Shown piece after piece: positions 17,719-28,054 of a stretch of 64,000 nt of DNA. Origin of the DNA: Lacticaseibacillus zhaodongensis (GTDB lineage: Bacteria; Bacillota; Bacilli; Lactobacillales; Lactobacillaceae). The DNA lies in contig NZ_BLBG01000005.1 in assembly GCF_009687905.1 (NCBI RefSeq), forward strand, positions 120,529 to 184,528. Reading direction: 5' to 3'. The notes under the pieces were generated by a model, which saw nothing but the letters and a program-made list of their open reading frames with translations, ran no database searches and was not told where the DNA came from. The first letter of the stretch is position 1. Every line of letters begins with the position of its first letter. A program made the position numbers and the translations under genes.

Positions 17719-18375
17719 ATGGGTATGAAGTTACGGGATTTTGGAAAAAAGTGGGCACTGGGAATTGCGACCGTCACAACACTGGTAGGAACGGCGGCGT
17801 TTGTTGCGCCAGCTGTAACTACGAGTGCTGCGCAGATTTACATGGATGGGACACCGACAGCGGGGTTTAATTCCGCGGCCCTCCCCAATTTGAATTCCAT
17901 TCGGCCGTTCAACGGTGTGACCACAGTTGAAGCTGGGACCAAGCTCGCCCCAGTGGATGGACATGGCGCTGCGAACTTGCAGAAACACGTTGGAGTCAAA
18001 AACGCCGGCTTCCCCGTTGTGGGGATTGCGGCGGATGGTCGCCAAGAGTACTACCAGCTGGAGGCCGGCGCCGAAACGGCGTATGTTAGCGCCAAGGCGG
18101 CGGGCTTGGTCAAAATAGGGACCATCCACGTTAACTACCCAGCTAAGTACGGAATCCAGATCTGGACCGCACAGCACACAGCTGTTAAGACCAGTAATGG
18201 TAAGGCCAAGAAGCTGCCAGGGCAAACGAATTGGAATGTTTACGGGATCCTTTACAAGACCAAGAACGGCAAAGCCGACACAGTTTACTATGATCTTGGT
18301 GGCGATCAGTACATTGACCGGAGCTACTGCACGTTCCACCCGAACGCAACGTTCAAAGCCGTTTTTAGCGAATAG
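17719..18375 (+). CDS. Secreted surface protein with SLAP-like C-terminal module
   Basis: A 218-residue exported protein. GGAGG precedes two possible ATGs, at 17719 and 17725. The signal peptide spans roughly residues 1-37 (ALGIATVTTLVGTAAFVAPA). The N-terminal half is unrecognised. The C-terminal about 75 residues (HVNYPAKYGIQIWTAQH, KKLPGQTNWNVYG, YDLGGDQYIDRSY) closely match the end of the CAP-domain protein at 15601. It is probably a non-covalently attached wall protein. A terminator follows at 18418. Confidence 0.7.
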   Translation: MGMKLRDFGKKWALGIATVTTLVGTAAFVAPAVTTSAAQIYMDGTPTAGFNSAALPNLNSIRPFNGVTTVEAGTKLAPVDGHGAANLQKHVGVKNAGFPVVGIAADGRQEYYQLEAGAETAYVSAKAAGLVKIGTIHVNYPAKYGIQIWTAQHTAVKTSNGKAKKLPGQTNWNVYGILYKTKNGKADTVYYDLGGDQYIDRSYCTFHPNATFKAVFSE

Positions 18376-18417
18376 ATTAGCGGTACAGCTGGTTCAAAAA
18401 AGTTAAGCAATATTTGC

Positions 18418-18455
18418 AATGAGTATCTCTGAAAGCGGTGGTGCTCATTTTTTTG
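18418..18455 (+). terminator. Rho-independent terminator
   Basis: AATGAGTATC pairs with GGTGCTCATT (imperfect) and is followed by TTTTTTT, ending the surface-protein transcript. Confidence 0.6.
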
Positions 18456-18633
18456 CAATCTGGGCGCGCGCTTTTTGCAAAACGTACTAATTCCTACATT
18501 CACAATCTGCATAACCAACTGGATAAAGTTCGGCTTTAGCCGCAAATGTGGGCAAACTAGCGATTAAATATTACGTTGAGTGCATTTTAATTATTATTTT
18601 TGCCAACAATCGTATCGCGGCCGTACGGAATGT

Positions 18634-20110
<1,477 letters not shown>

Positions 20111-20126
20111 ACAATAATTATTAAGC

Positions 20127-20176
20127 AAACAGGCTCCCAAATTCGCTGTACTGGCGAATTTAGGAGCCTGTTTTTT
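20127..20176 (+). terminator. Rho-independent terminator of gdhA
   Basis: AAACAGGCTCC and GGAGCCTGTTT form the base of a long stem extended by AAATTCGC/GCGAATTT. TTTTTT follows. Confidence 0.9.
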
Positions 20177-20202
20177 GCACGCGTAGTCCACAAACAAATG
20201 GA

Positions 20203-20481
20203 TTATTGTTGTTTGTATACATCGTTTCGTTTACCAGTTTTCACAATCAGAACTGTAAACTTGCCGTCATCAATATCAGCAATCACGCGATAATTACCAA
20301 CGCGATAACGCCAGAGCGTACCTAACTCGCCTTCAAGGGCTTTCCCCCAAGCACGCGGATTGTCGTAGCCTTCAATATGCGTATTGAGCCATTGTACAAT
20401 TCGGCGCTGGACGGGGTTGTCTAATTTGGCAAATTGTTTTGCTGCCCGTTTAGCAAAAAGCCAGTGGTATTGTTTACTCAT
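20203..20481 (-). CDS. RelE/ParE-family toxin
   Basis: This 92-residue basic protein has the RelE-like fold signature: FAKRAAKQFAKLDNPVQRRIVQWL in the N-terminal helices, then LWRYRVGNYRVIADIDDGKFTVLIVKTGKRNDVY. These toxins cleave mRNA on the ribosome. Its ATG overlaps the antitoxin stop region by 4 bp, the usual coupled arrangement. It is the second gene of the pair. The conserved Arg and Lys residues in RYRVGNYR and KTGKR suggest it is active. Confidence 0.88.
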   Translation of the reverse strand: MSKQYHWLFAKRAAKQFAKLDNPVQRRIVQWLNTHIEGYDNPRAWGKALEGELGTLWRYRVGNYRVIADIDDGKFTVLIVKTGKRNDVYKQQ

Positions 20482-20708
20482 GGCTGCATTCCCAAACGCT
20501 TCATGATCTCGGCACGGCTAACGGTTTCGCCAGCACTTGCTTTGAGATTGGCTTGCGCATCACGGTAATCTTCTTCATCTTCCATACGTTCAATTACAGC
20601 TTGGCGCATGTAGGTGGTCACGGAAACGCCGTTGAAAGCCGCTAATTCTTTAACTTTGTTGTATTGATCATTTTTAAATCGAAGTGAGGTTACGGTCGTA
20701 TCAGCCAT
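20478..20708 (-). CDS. RelB-type antitoxin
   Basis: A 76-residue acidic protein with an N-terminal ribbon-helix-helix (TTVTSLRFKNDQYNKVKELAAFNGVSVTTYMRQAV split by a turn) and a flexible acidic C-terminus that would wrap the toxin. The ATG at 20708 is preferred because AAAGGA lies 9-10 nt upstream; the ATG three codons earlier abuts it. The dimer would also repress its own promoter, whose -10 is TATAAT (20737-20742). Confidence 0.83.
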   Translation of the reverse strand: MADTTVTSLRFKNDQYNKVKELAAFNGVSVTTYMRQAVIERMEDEEDYRDAQANLKASAGETVSRAEIMKRLGMQP

Positions 20709-20736
20709 TGCAATCATTCCTTTCTTCTATATATAC

Positions 20737-20745
20737 ATTATAGCA
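20737..20745 (-). promoter_or_regulatory. Extended -10 promoter of the toxin-antitoxin pair
   Basis: Read on the minus strand, TGCTATAAT is an extended -10 about 30 bp before the antitoxin start. ATATATA-rich palindromic sequence downstream may be the antitoxin operator. Confidence 0.5.
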
Positions 20746-20871
20746 TCAAAGACTGCATCTGAAGTCTAAAAATTGTGGCTACATGAGTCACCTGAGTTTG
20801 GTGGTGGAATTTTCCTGTGACGGTTCTGTGTTCTATACTTGGTTCAACAACTAACCGAAGGAGACCAGCAC

Positions 20872-21450
20872 ATGCAAACAGCCAGTGACATTTTCCAGGC
20901 CATACAAGATGACCCCCAGAACGCCGAATACACGCAGGCGGGCGTTAAGCCGCTGTACAAAATCAACCCCGAGGCGACACTGCTCATCATCAGCCAGGCG
21001 CCCAGTCGCAAGGCGCAGGAAACTGAATCCTTCTGGAATGATCCGAGCGGGGACCGTTTGCGCGACTGGATGGGTGTGACTAAGGATGAGTTCTACGGCT
21101 CGAATAAACTGGGGATTTTGCCGCTGGACTTCTATTACCCCGGTAAGGGCAAGTCGGGTGACCTGCCGCCACGCAAGGGCTTTGCGGAGAAGTGGCACGA
21201 GCCGCTGCTGGCGCTGATGCCGCACGTGCAAATGTCGCTGCTGATTGGCCAGTACGCGCAGAAGTACTACCTAGGCAAAAGCCGGCAGAAGACGCTGACG
21301 GAAACGGTGCGGCACTACGAAGATTACCTGCCGGAGTACTTCCCACTCGTCCACCCATCGCCGCTTAATTACGGCTGGTTGAAGCACAATCCGTGGTTTG
21401 ACGAGACGGTGGTGCCCGATTTGCAGGCGCGGGTGCGGAAATTGTTGTAA
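20872..21450 (+). CDS. Uracil-DNA glycosylase superfamily protein
   Basis: A 192-residue protein of the UDG-like fold, with motif 1 as ISQAPSRKAQET and motif 2 as HPSPLNYGWLKHNPWF near the C-terminus. LGILPLDFYYPGKGKSGDLPPRKGF is typical of a UDG-like subgroup found in Firmicutes. The ATG at 20872 has GGAG 8 nt upstream. The cytosolic role is probably base excision or nucleotide-related, but some members of this subgroup have no proven glycosylase activity. Monocistronic. Confidence 0.78.
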   Translation: MQTASDIFQAIQDDPQNAEYTQAGVKPLYKINPEATLLIISQAPSRKAQETESFWNDPSGDRLRDWMGVTKDEFYGSNKLGILPLDFYYPGKGKSGDLPPRKGFAEKWHEPLLALMPHVQMSLLIGQYAQKYYLGKSRQKTLTETVRHYEDYLPEYFPLVHPSPLNYGWLKHNPWFDETVVPDLQARVRKLL

Positions 21451-21511
21451 GGGATTGACCCCAGCGTGAATTAATCCGTCTTAAGGCTGATTATCGCTTT
21501 CATAGACACGG

Positions 21512-21517
21512 TATAAT
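21512..21517 (+). promoter_or_regulatory. -10 element of lemA operon
   Basis: A consensus TATAAT about 50 bp before lemA. The -35 region is poor. Confidence 0.4.
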
Positions 21518-21568
21518 TAAGCTATTAATAAGCCATCGTTATGCGGTGCGAAAAGGAGAAATAACGCA

Positions 21569-22162
21569 ATGAGAAAACTTAGTTCCGGCGCCATCACCGG
21601 CATCGTTATCGCTGTCGTTGTCGTCATTCTTGGTGGAATGGGCATTGGCACCTACAACTCACTGGTCAAGCAGGAGCAAACTGTCGACGCCAAGTGGAGC
21701 CAAGTTGAGAACGTCATGCAGCGGCGTTACGACTTGGTCCCGAACCTGGTCAACGCAGTTAAGGGCAGCATGACCCAGGAACAGAAGGTCTTTGGCGAAA
21801 TCGCCGATGCCCGCAAGCAGTACAACAATGCTAGCGGCACCAAGGCGAAGGCCAACGCGAACGCCAAGCTGGATTCTAGTGTTGGCACCCTGATCAGTGT
21901 TATCCGTGAAGACTACCCAAATCTCAAGAGTAACGAGCAGGTTCAGACCCTCATGACTCAGCTTGAGGGTAGTGAAAACCGGATTGCCGTTGAGCGCCAA
22001 CGCTACAACGATGCGGTCGAGAATTACAACCAGAGTGTCGTGACCTTCCCGAAGAACATTTTTGCCAACGCGATGGGGCTCGGCAAGAAGGATTACTTCA
22101 AGGCCGACGCCAAGGCTAGCTCCGCGCCTAAAGTTGACTTGAACACCGATAGCGGAAAGTAG
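21569..22162 (+). CDS. lemA: LemA family membrane protein
   Basis: A 197-residue protein with one N-terminal transmembrane helix (about residues 9-28) and a long helical domain. The family blocks are YNSLVKQEQTVDAKWSQVENVMQRRYDLVPNLV (interrupted here only for description) and ENRIAVERQRYNDAVENYN, with FPKNIFA near the end. LemA proteins occur beside TPM-domain proteins, as here with an 8-bp gap, but the biochemical role is unclear. Good ribosome binding site AAAAGGAG upstream. Confidence 0.9.
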   Translation: MRKLSSGAITGIVIAVVVVILGGMGIGTYNSLVKQEQTVDAKWSQVENVMQRRYDLVPNLVNAVKGSMTQEQKVFGEIADARKQYNNASGTKAKANANAKLDSSVGTLISVIREDYPNLKSNEQVQTLMTQLEGSENRIAVERQRYNDAVENYNQSVVTFPKNIFANAMGLGKKDYFKADAKASSAPKVDLNTDSGK

Positions 22163-22170
22163 GTGGGCAC

Positions 22171-23034
22171 ATGCGCCGTTTGCGTGCGTGGCTTTTAGCC
22201 CTTTTTGCGGGAATCGCACTCGCACTGTCTTTTGGCCCGGCAGTCGTCCAGGCCGCGAGCATGCCCGCTCAACCGGATGCCAATTATTATGACGGCATCA
22301 ACTTGCTCAGCGATAAAACCAAACAGCTGGTGCAAGATAAGAACAACTTCTACCAGTCCACTAAGCAAAAGCCCCAGGTGGTGCTGGCCGCAATCAAGTC
22401 CACCGGTGGCGATTCGATCGATTCCTACGCCCCTGATCTCTTTAGCAAGTGGGGCATCGGGCAAAAGGATAAGGACAACGGGGTGCTGATCCTCTACGCC
22501 CTGAACGGTGGCAAGCGCAACGTCCGCATCGAAGTCGGCTACGGCGCCGAAAGCTACTTGACCGACGCCATGTCCGGCCGCATTTTGCAGGATAACCTAT
22601 CCGGGCTGAAGTCGAAAGACAAGGCCAAAACGAATAAGGCCCTGCAAAACGTCTTCAACGCCGTCAGCACCATGGTCGACAAGCACTACAAGTTCAAGGC
22701 GGACAAGAACACCATCAGCAACAGCGACTACGAGCGTTACCGCGGCGAAAGCGAAAGTAATAGCTCCAGTGGTGGTTTGGTGCTCAAAATTCTCCTTGTG
22801 CTCTTCGTTGCCTTTGTCATCCTCATCGTCGTTTTACGTGGGGGTAACGGTCACGGCGGTGGCGGCAATGGCCTCCTCTGGTTCTTCCTCGGCGACATGC
22901 TCGGCGGGGGTGGTGGCTGGAACAACCGCGGCGGCGGTGGCTTTGGCGGCGGTAGCGGCTTCGGTGGTGGCGGTTTCGGCGGAGGCGGCGGCTTCGGCGG
23001 CGGATCCTCCGGCGGTGGCGGTGCCAGCGTGTAG
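22171..23034 (+). CDS. TPM-domain membrane protein with glycine-rich tail
   Basis: A 287-residue protein: signal peptide (1 to about 29), an extracellular TPM (Psb32/YgcG-type) domain with NGVLILYALNGGKRNVRIEVGYG, one transmembrane helix (about 205-222) and a tail of more than 50 residues that is almost only Gly, Phe, Ser and Asn. It is coupled to lemA. The tail is long for low-complexity repeats and its codons are varied, so it is not a simple DNA slippage tract. The function is unknown; an envelope stress or protein-quality role is suggested by the gene pair. Confidence 0.85.
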   Translation: MRRLRAWLLALFAGIALALSFGPAVVQAASMPAQPDANYYDGINLLSDKTKQLVQDKNNFYQSTKQKPQVVLAAIKSTGGDSIDSYAPDLFSKWGIGQKDKDNGVLILYALNGGKRNVRIEVGYGAESYLTDAMSGRILQDNLSGLKSKDKAKTNKALQNVFNAVSTMVDKHYKFKADKNTISNSDYERYRGESESNSSSGGLVLKILLVLFVAFVILIVVLRGGNGHGGGGNGLLWFFLGDMLGGGGGWNNRGGGGFGGGSGFGGGGFGGGGGFGGGSSGGGGASV

Positions 23035-23038
23035 AAGA

Positions 23039-23326
23039 GAGTGCTCCACAATGCGTTTAGCTCCTGAGCATTAGCAGAAAATGGCCCTAAGCACTGGTCT
23101 TCGTGCTTAGGGCCATTTTAGGCTAAGCGGAGCCATTTCCACTTGTGCAGCTTGCTGCCCATAGTGGAATGGACAACGGAGTAGTAGCTGCATTGTGGGG
23201 CACGTTTATATGCTGGGAGAGTTGGCGGCTTGCCGCTTACTCTCCTACATCCGTAGCGCAGCGGAGGTGGCCGCTTCCTCACCATAATTACGAACGGTCA
23301 GGAAGCGGCCGACAGCGATGGACGCC
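23039..23326 (+). repeat. Class B intergenic repeat, copy B1
   Basis: It begins a few bases after the TPM stop. Outer stem GTGCTCCACAATGC/GCATTGTGGGGCAC; constant arms AGCTCCTGAGCATTAG and CTAAGCGGA. Variable hairpin H1 AAAATGGCCCTAAGCAC/GTGCTTAGGGCCATTTT (23078-23119) looks like a bidirectional terminator. An inserted hairpin (about 23132-23192) matches C1. H2 has the GGGAGAGT/ACTCTCC stem. H3 (23269-23310) has stem GGCCGCTTCCT/AGGAAGCGGCC around the constant loop CACCATAATTA. Confidence 0.8.
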
Positions 23327-23463
23327 ATTAAAATCGAAGACACATAAGGCGGACTGTGAATCACGGCTCGCCTTTTTATGCGCATCATTCTCCAACTGCG
23401 GGTCGGAATCGCTTTCCTTGGAGTATAATTAGCAATGCACACTGACTAATGGAGATGGAGCAC

Positions 23464-24090
23464 ATGTTTGATTATCAGCACCAAAGCGATTGGCAGATCA
23501 TTAGTGGTCAGGAGCAGTCACCAGTGGCTCTAGATAGCAAAACGGCGCAGTCTGTTAAATGGCCGGCACCTGATTTTGCGACGCTGCGGGGAACTGACAG
23601 CGACCGCAGTACTTACACGATCACGATTGCCGGGACTGGCAACGACGTTCTTGACGGCCGGCCCGCAACTTTCCAGCAGCTCCACTTCCACAGCCAGGGT
23701 GAACACGTCATTGATGGTGTCCGCGCGCCGCTAGAAGCCCATTTTGTGCACCAGTATGCGGACGGCGGGCTCGCAGTTGTTGCCGTGCCCTTTGTAGTCG
23801 GTGCGGCCAACCCAACTTTTGGTGAGGTGTTGACGGCGGTGGCAACAGGCGAACTGGCGTACCCGATCAAGCTCGCCGCGCTCCTTCCGAAGCAAACTGA
23901 TTGGCTGCATTACCGCGGCTCGCTGACGACGCCGCCCGTGCAGGAGGGGGTCGCGTGGTACGTGGCCACGCAGCCGCTGACCGTCAGCGTGCAGCAGCTC
24001 GCCATGTACCAGGAGTACTTCCCGGCGGACAACCACCGCGCCTTACAGGATTTGAACGGGCGCCCGGTTTTAAAATTAGAGAGTAAATAA
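23464..24090 (+). CDS. Alpha-class carbonic anhydrase
   Basis: It hydrates CO2 to bicarbonate using zinc. The three histidine ligands are in LHFHSQGEHVIDG and EAHFVHQY, with the conserved YRGSLTTPPVQEGVAWYV block. The 208-residue length is short because the usual signal peptide is absent, so the enzyme appears cytosolic. The ATG at 23464 is chosen for GGAG 9 nt upstream; two in-frame ATGs lie just before it. A TATAAT sits about 40 bp upstream and a terminator follows. Bicarbonate could feed pyrimidine, arginine and fatty-acid synthesis. Confidence 0.87.
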   Translation: MFDYQHQSDWQIISGQEQSPVALDSKTAQSVKWPAPDFATLRGTDSDRSTYTITIAGTGNDVLDGRPATFQQLHFHSQGEHVIDGVRAPLEAHFVHQYADGGLAVVAVPFVVGAANPTFGEVLTAVATGELAYPIKLAALLPKQTDWLHYRGSLTTPPVQEGVAWYVATQPLTVSVQQLAMYQEYFPADNHRALQDLNGRPVLKLESK

Positions 24091-24108
24091 TCCAAATTGA
24101 AGGCAACA

Positions 24109-24143
24109 AAAATGGCAGGGAGCCCAACACTTCCTGCCATTTT
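24109..24143 (+). terminator. Terminator between convergent genes
   Basis: AAATGGCAGGGAG pairs with CTTCCTGCCATTT with one mismatch, followed by TCTTGC. It also reads with a T-tract on the minus strand, so it may serve both flanking genes. Confidence 0.7.
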
Positions 24144-24158
24144 CTTGCATATTTAGTT

Positions 24159-25055
24159 TTAGCGCCGCCGCATGATTGGAATCGTGATGAGCAGCAGAAT
24201 CAGGCCCGCCCCGGCGGTGATGAGGTAGTAACCGCTCATGTGGTTCACGACCGTGGCCACGTAATCGAGCACGACATTGCGCAGGTCACCGGCACTGGCC
24301 GCCAGCGAGGTGATCTCCGGCATTTTGGCAGCCACTTGCACGCCAGCCGTGCCGAGGACACCGGCAAAGATGCCGATCCAGCCCAAGCTGTGTAGGAAGC
24401 GGCCAAACCCGCCGGCGACGAGGAGCAACCAGATGGCGAGGACCGCGGCGATGATGGTCAGCGGCATGACGGCACTGGCAATGGCGCTGCTGGCCTGTTG
24501 GTAGGCCTGCTTGGCTTTGGCGGTCTGCGTTGACAGCTGGCTGCTCAGGTAGTTGTGCAGCGTCGGCAAAATTGAGTTGGCGATACTGCTGCCGAGGGTG
24601 GCACTGAGGCCGCTCGTGCTGCTAGATAGGGCAGTACGGACGGTGTTGTCCAGCGCCGTGAAGTCGATCTGGGCGGTCGTGTTGTCGTAGATGTCGGTGA
24701 CCGCGGCGGTAACAACGGCTTTGGTCGTCGCCTCACTGATTGCCCGCGAGACCAAGGTGCTGGCGCCGGGGATGTTGGTCAAACTACTGCCGGCGGTGGA
24801 CTGCACCTTCTGCTCGATGGTGGTGAGGTTATCGCCGGTCGTCAAGGTTTTGGTGGTGAAGTTCGCGTTCAGCGCGGTCGCTTGCAGGCCGGCGATGCCG
24901 ATACCGATGATTGCCACCAGCGTCAGCAAAAAGCTCACGAAGCGCCGTTGACCGGGATGGCCAAAGCGGGCTTTGGCAGTGCGCGGGGTGATGGGGTTAC
25001 GTTTGCGCGGTGTGGTTTTACGTTGCTTGCGGCGCGCGGTTCGAGATTCAGGCAT
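24159..25055 (-). CDS. Membrane protein of unknown function
   Basis: A 298-residue protein with a very basic N-terminus (about 35 residues rich in Arg and Lys), a transmembrane helix at about 40-62, an extracellular Ser/Thr-rich helical region (63-190), two helices at about 195-240 and a final helix at about 275-293 before RRR. The topology suggests a large external loop between membrane segments. I do not recognise a family. GGAGG lies upstream of the start. Single gene. Confidence 0.6.
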   Translation of the reverse strand: MPESRTARRKQRKTTPRKRNPITPRTAKARFGHPGQRRFVSFLLTLVAIIGIGIAGLQATALNANFTTKTLTTGDNLTTIEQKVQSTAGSSLTNIPGASTLVSRAISEATTKAVVTAAVTDIYDNTTAQIDFTALDNTVRTALSSSTSGLSATLGSSIANSILPTLHNYLSSQLSTQTAKAKQAYQQASSAIASAVMPLTIIAAVLAIWLLLVAGGFGRFLHSLGWIGIFAGVLGTAGVQVAAKMPEITSLAASAGDLRNVVLDYVATVVNHMSGYYLITAGAGLILLLITIPIMRRR

Positions 25056-25381
25056 AATGCTTCCTCCTTATGTAAGGTACTGCATGTTCCATATTCTAAC
25101 GCTGATTTGTGCGTTTTCGGTGATGATTCTAGTTATCATGGTGGCCGTTGCCACCGTCTTTCTGTTCAATGGTAACACTCCGCTGCTGTAGCTCATCGAG
25201 GCGGCCACAGATTACAGAAACATTTAGTGATTGGCCCATGGAGCGCTTTATATGCCAAGTACGTTACAGAAACAATTATGGTCTTGCATAACTGTATTTA
25301 TTCGACTAGAGTAGTCAAGATTTTGTTAGTAATCACTACATATTCTGCAACCAATTTCACGACTAGAAGGGAGATTTTTTC
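25056..25381 (+). promoter_or_regulatory. Intergenic region with MATE promoter
   Basis: TTGCAT (25284-25289), 17 bp, TAGAGT (25307-25312) is a plausible promoter. The -10 lies inside the palindrome GACTAGAGTAGTC (25304-25316), a possible operator. ACAGAAACA occurs twice upstream. Nothing else was seen. Confidence 0.4.
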
Positions 25382-26785
25382 TTGCGTTCACTCACCAGCG
25401 GCAAACCAATGCGGCTCATTATTATGTTTACGATTCCACTCCTCATTGGCAATCTGTTTCAACAATTGTACAGTTTCATGGATGCACTCATTGTTGGCCG
25501 GACCATTGGGGTGAACGCGCTCGCCGCGGTCGGCGCGACCGGGAGTCTCACCTTCTTGGTCATCGGCTTTGCCCAGGGGACCAGTTCCGGGCTCGCCATC
25601 CCCACCGCACAGGCATTCGGTGCGCGTGACTACAAGGGCATTAAGCGTAGTTTTGTCGCCAGCATCTGGATTTCCATCATGTTGACGGTGGTCATCACGG
25701 CGCTGGCGTCCGCTTTCACCGTGCCGCTGCTGCACATCATGCAGACGCCGGCCGCCATCGTTAACGATTCCGCCGCGTTCGTCCGCGTCATTTTCCTCGG
25801 CTTCGGCGCTTCGATGGCCTTCAACATGCTGTCCAACCAGATTCGGGCGCTGGGCGATTCGCGCACGCCGCTGATTTTCCTCATCATCGCCTGCGTTGTG
25901 AACATCGCCCTCGACTTTCTGTTCATTCTCAAATTCCACATGGGGGTTGCCGGGGCCGGGGTTGCGACCGTGACCGCGCAGGTGTTTTCATCATTGTGCT
26001 GTGTCTGGTACATCGGCCGCAACATTCCCTACCTGCGCATCAGCCGCAAGGACATGCAGATCGACAAACAGGAAATCATTAAGCAGCTCAAAATTTCCCT
26101 GCCGATGGGCTTCCAGATGTCCATTATCGCCATCGGTTCCGTGATTATCCAAGTGATGCTGAACACGCTGGGCACCACCTCGGTTGCGGCATACACCGCC
26201 GCGGGTCGGATCGACCAGCTGGCAACCATGCCGGCCTCATCTTTTGGGGTCACCATGGCCACCTACTGTGCGCAAAATTTGGGTGCCCGCAAGTTTGGCC
26301 GCATTCGGACCGGAATCAAGCAGACGCTGCTGCTGAACTGCAGTATTTCCGCCATCCTGGGTGCGCTCATCATTATCTTTGGTAAACCACTCGTCAATAT
26401 GTTTATCGGCCCGAATGATCCTGCCGTCACCAACCTGGCGCAGACTTACTTCCACCTGAACTCCAGCATGTACTGGTTCCTCGCCATCCTGTTCACGGTG
26501 CGTTACGCACTGCAGGGTCTGGGCCAGACGATGGTGCCAACGCTTGCCGGGGTTTTCGAACTGATTATGCGGATTATCGCCGGCGTCGCCCTCGTGCCAA
26601 TGTTTGGGTTCGCGGGTGCGTCCATGGCCAACCCGCTGGCGTGGATCGGTTCCGTCTCCGTGCTGGTCGCATCCTACATCCGTACGATGCGCAACCTACG
26701 CAAGCGTGAGCAGGGGCTGATCGGCATTAAGCTGGATAAGCCGCAGGACGAAGCGGTGCAAACTGAAGTACAAACAGAAAAATAA
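25382..26785 (+). CDS. MATE family efflux transporter
   Basis: A 467-residue multidrug and toxic compound extrusion protein with about 12 transmembrane segments. The N-terminal MATE block reads MFTIPLLIGNLFQQLYSFMDALIVGR, followed by the AVGATGS and GLAIPTAQAFGA motifs, duplicated in the second half. Start is TTG at 25382 with AAGGGAG upstream. It exports drugs or metabolites using an ion gradient; the substrate is unknown. The upstream palindrome hints at repression by a regulator not adjacent here. Confidence 0.9.
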   Translation: MRSLTSGKPMRLIIMFTIPLLIGNLFQQLYSFMDALIVGRTIGVNALAAVGATGSLTFLVIGFAQGTSSGLAIPTAQAFGARDYKGIKRSFVASIWISIMLTVVITALASAFTVPLLHIMQTPAAIVNDSAAFVRVIFLGFGASMAFNMLSNQIRALGDSRTPLIFLIIACVVNIALDFLFILKFHMGVAGAGVATVTAQVFSSLCCVWYIGRNIPYLRISRKDMQIDKQEIIKQLKISLPMGFQMSIIAIGSVIIQVMLNTLGTTSVAAYTAAGRIDQLATMPASSFGVTMATYCAQNLGARKFGRIRTGIKQTLLLNCSISAILGALIIIFGKPLVNMFIGPNDPAVTNLAQTYFHLNSSMYWFLAILFTVRYALQGLGQTMVPTLAGVFELIMRIIAGVALVPMFGFAGASMANPLAWIGSVSVLVASYIRTMRNLRKREQGLIGIKLDKPQDEAVQTEVQTEK

Positions 26786-26792
26786 GCATCAA

Positions 26793-26826
26793 AAAATGGG
26801 CATCAGCCGCTGCTGGTGCCCATTTT
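26793..26826. terminator. Bidirectional terminator
   Basis: AAAATGGGCATCAGC pairs with GCTGGTGCCCATTTT around CGCT. A-tracts and T-tracts on both sides serve both the MATE gene and the small gene at 26838. Confidence 0.85.
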
Positions 26827-26837
26827 GTATATGGTGG

Positions 26838-27020
26838 TTAGCCATGGAAAAATTTGGCCAATCCTTTAATACCTAGAGCTGTTAACATACCAGCCACGAC
26901 TACTAGCCAGGCAATCATGCCAAAAAACTGTAGGGGCGCGTTGCCAATTGCCATCAATAAGATTGGAATCAGGATTAAGATGCCGATAATTGTCACTGAC
27001 ACCGCATGTTGTTTTATCAT
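26838..27020 (-). CDS. Small two-helix membrane peptide
   Basis: A 60-residue peptide, MIKQHAVSVTIIGILIL..., with two hydrophobic helices (about 7-24 and 32-50) and a short basic tail. It has a clear AAAGGAG ribosome binding site 5 nt before the ATG and a shared terminator downstream, which supports it as a real gene. I do not recognise a family. Confidence 0.65.
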   Translation of the reverse strand: MIKQHAVSVTIIGILILIPILLMAIGNAPLQFFGMIAWLVVVAGMLTALGIKGLAKFFHG

Positions 27021-27256
27021 TGTTTCTCCTTTAACGAGCTGGGGTTATGTTGCTGGTATTCCCGTGGTGGGAGTTTGTGGTTTATAATTAAAGCAGAATT
27101 ATTACGTAAGCGCTGTCTGGACGCAGCTTAATTTGTTATCGACCGGCTTGATTAAATTGTATTGCCAGTTGAACTGTTAAGCTAGCAAAGATGCTTTGCA
27201 TTGACGCAATGAACAGTTGCGTACCGGTGGTTTTGTGCTTTTGCTTTTAAAGCGGG

Positions 27257-27706
27257 GTGGCAAATGTGGAAGTTGGAGCGGTGATCAAGGACTTACGGGT
27301 TCGCGCAGGTGTTTCCCAACAAGGGTTAGCTGATGAGCTTTCGGTAACTCGCCAAACGGTTTCCAGTTGGGAAAATGATAAGTCAGAGCCGAATTTGGAT
27401 ACGTTGTTTGCACTCGGTAAATATTTTGACGTCCCCATTTTTGACCTGATTGCCCAGGCCAGCCAGACTAGGCAAGAGCTGAAGCATGAGCCGCAAAGCA
27501 CAGCGCTGATCAAAAGGGTCGGCCGCTTCATTCCGTCAAAAGCGGGCCGGCCCTTCCTGATTCTCTTCAGTATTATTATCGGGCTGATTATTGAACTGCC
27601 GTTGCGGACGAAGGTGCCGTTATTGTTTTTCTTTTCTCTGGCGAGCATATTTTTCTTAACCTGCCTGTTTCTGTATTTTCTGGCGATGTACATTTTCCGA
27701 GCCTGA
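27257..27706 (+). CDS. XRE-family regulator with C-terminal membrane helices
   Basis: A 149-residue protein whose N-terminal HTH_3 domain is clear: LRVRAGVSQQGLADELSVTRQTVSSWENDKSEPN, about residues 14-47. A linker follows, then two transmembrane helices (about 97-113 and 118-145). Such membrane-tethered XRE proteins sense envelope signals. The start is a GTG at 27257 with only a weak ribosome binding site; a second GTG three codons later is possible. It stands alone, so its target could be its own promoter or the divergent small membrane gene. Confidence 0.75.
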   Translation: MANVEVGAVIKDLRVRAGVSQQGLADELSVTRQTVSSWENDKSEPNLDTLFALGKYFDVPIFDLIAQASQTRQELKHEPQSTALIKRVGRFIPSKAGRPFLILFSIIIGLIIELPLRTKVPLLFFFSLASIFFLTCLFLYFLAMYIFRA

Positions 27707-28054
27707 ATTCAGCTTGGGCATCCAAGTCGTGGCGAGTCACTTTTCATTTTGATTAGTAATGCAGAATTGATATTATTTCACCAATTATGTCGGTGCTTTC
27801 TTGTGCATGCGCAAGACGGTACGGACATTTTTTTGGCCGGACATACTGAGTAGGTTTGGCTTTTCAGTGGTAATTACTAGTTACCAGTCAACGTTATGCT
27901 GTTCACTGGGGGCTACAACTAGGCTGAGTGCCGAAACCGGAAATGATTAGGCGCTAACTAAACAGAGATTAACATCTAGCGAAATTGGTAAATTTTGTGT
28001 CGTACCGAACGCCGGCTGATATACTGGAAACAAAATGGCGTGGAGGTTGATTGG
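27707..28054. other. Intergenic region upstream of thyA
   Basis: About 350 AT-rich bases. TGGTAA/TTACCA (27868-27886) is a weak palindrome, and TATACT (28019-28024) may be the -10 of thyA. Nothing else was recognised. Confidence 0.35.

Noticed and set aside
22900..23034. Glycine-rich tail as a slipped-strand DNA repeat
   Set aside because: Codons vary between units, so it reads as a real low-complexity protein tail and not a simple DNA microsatellite.
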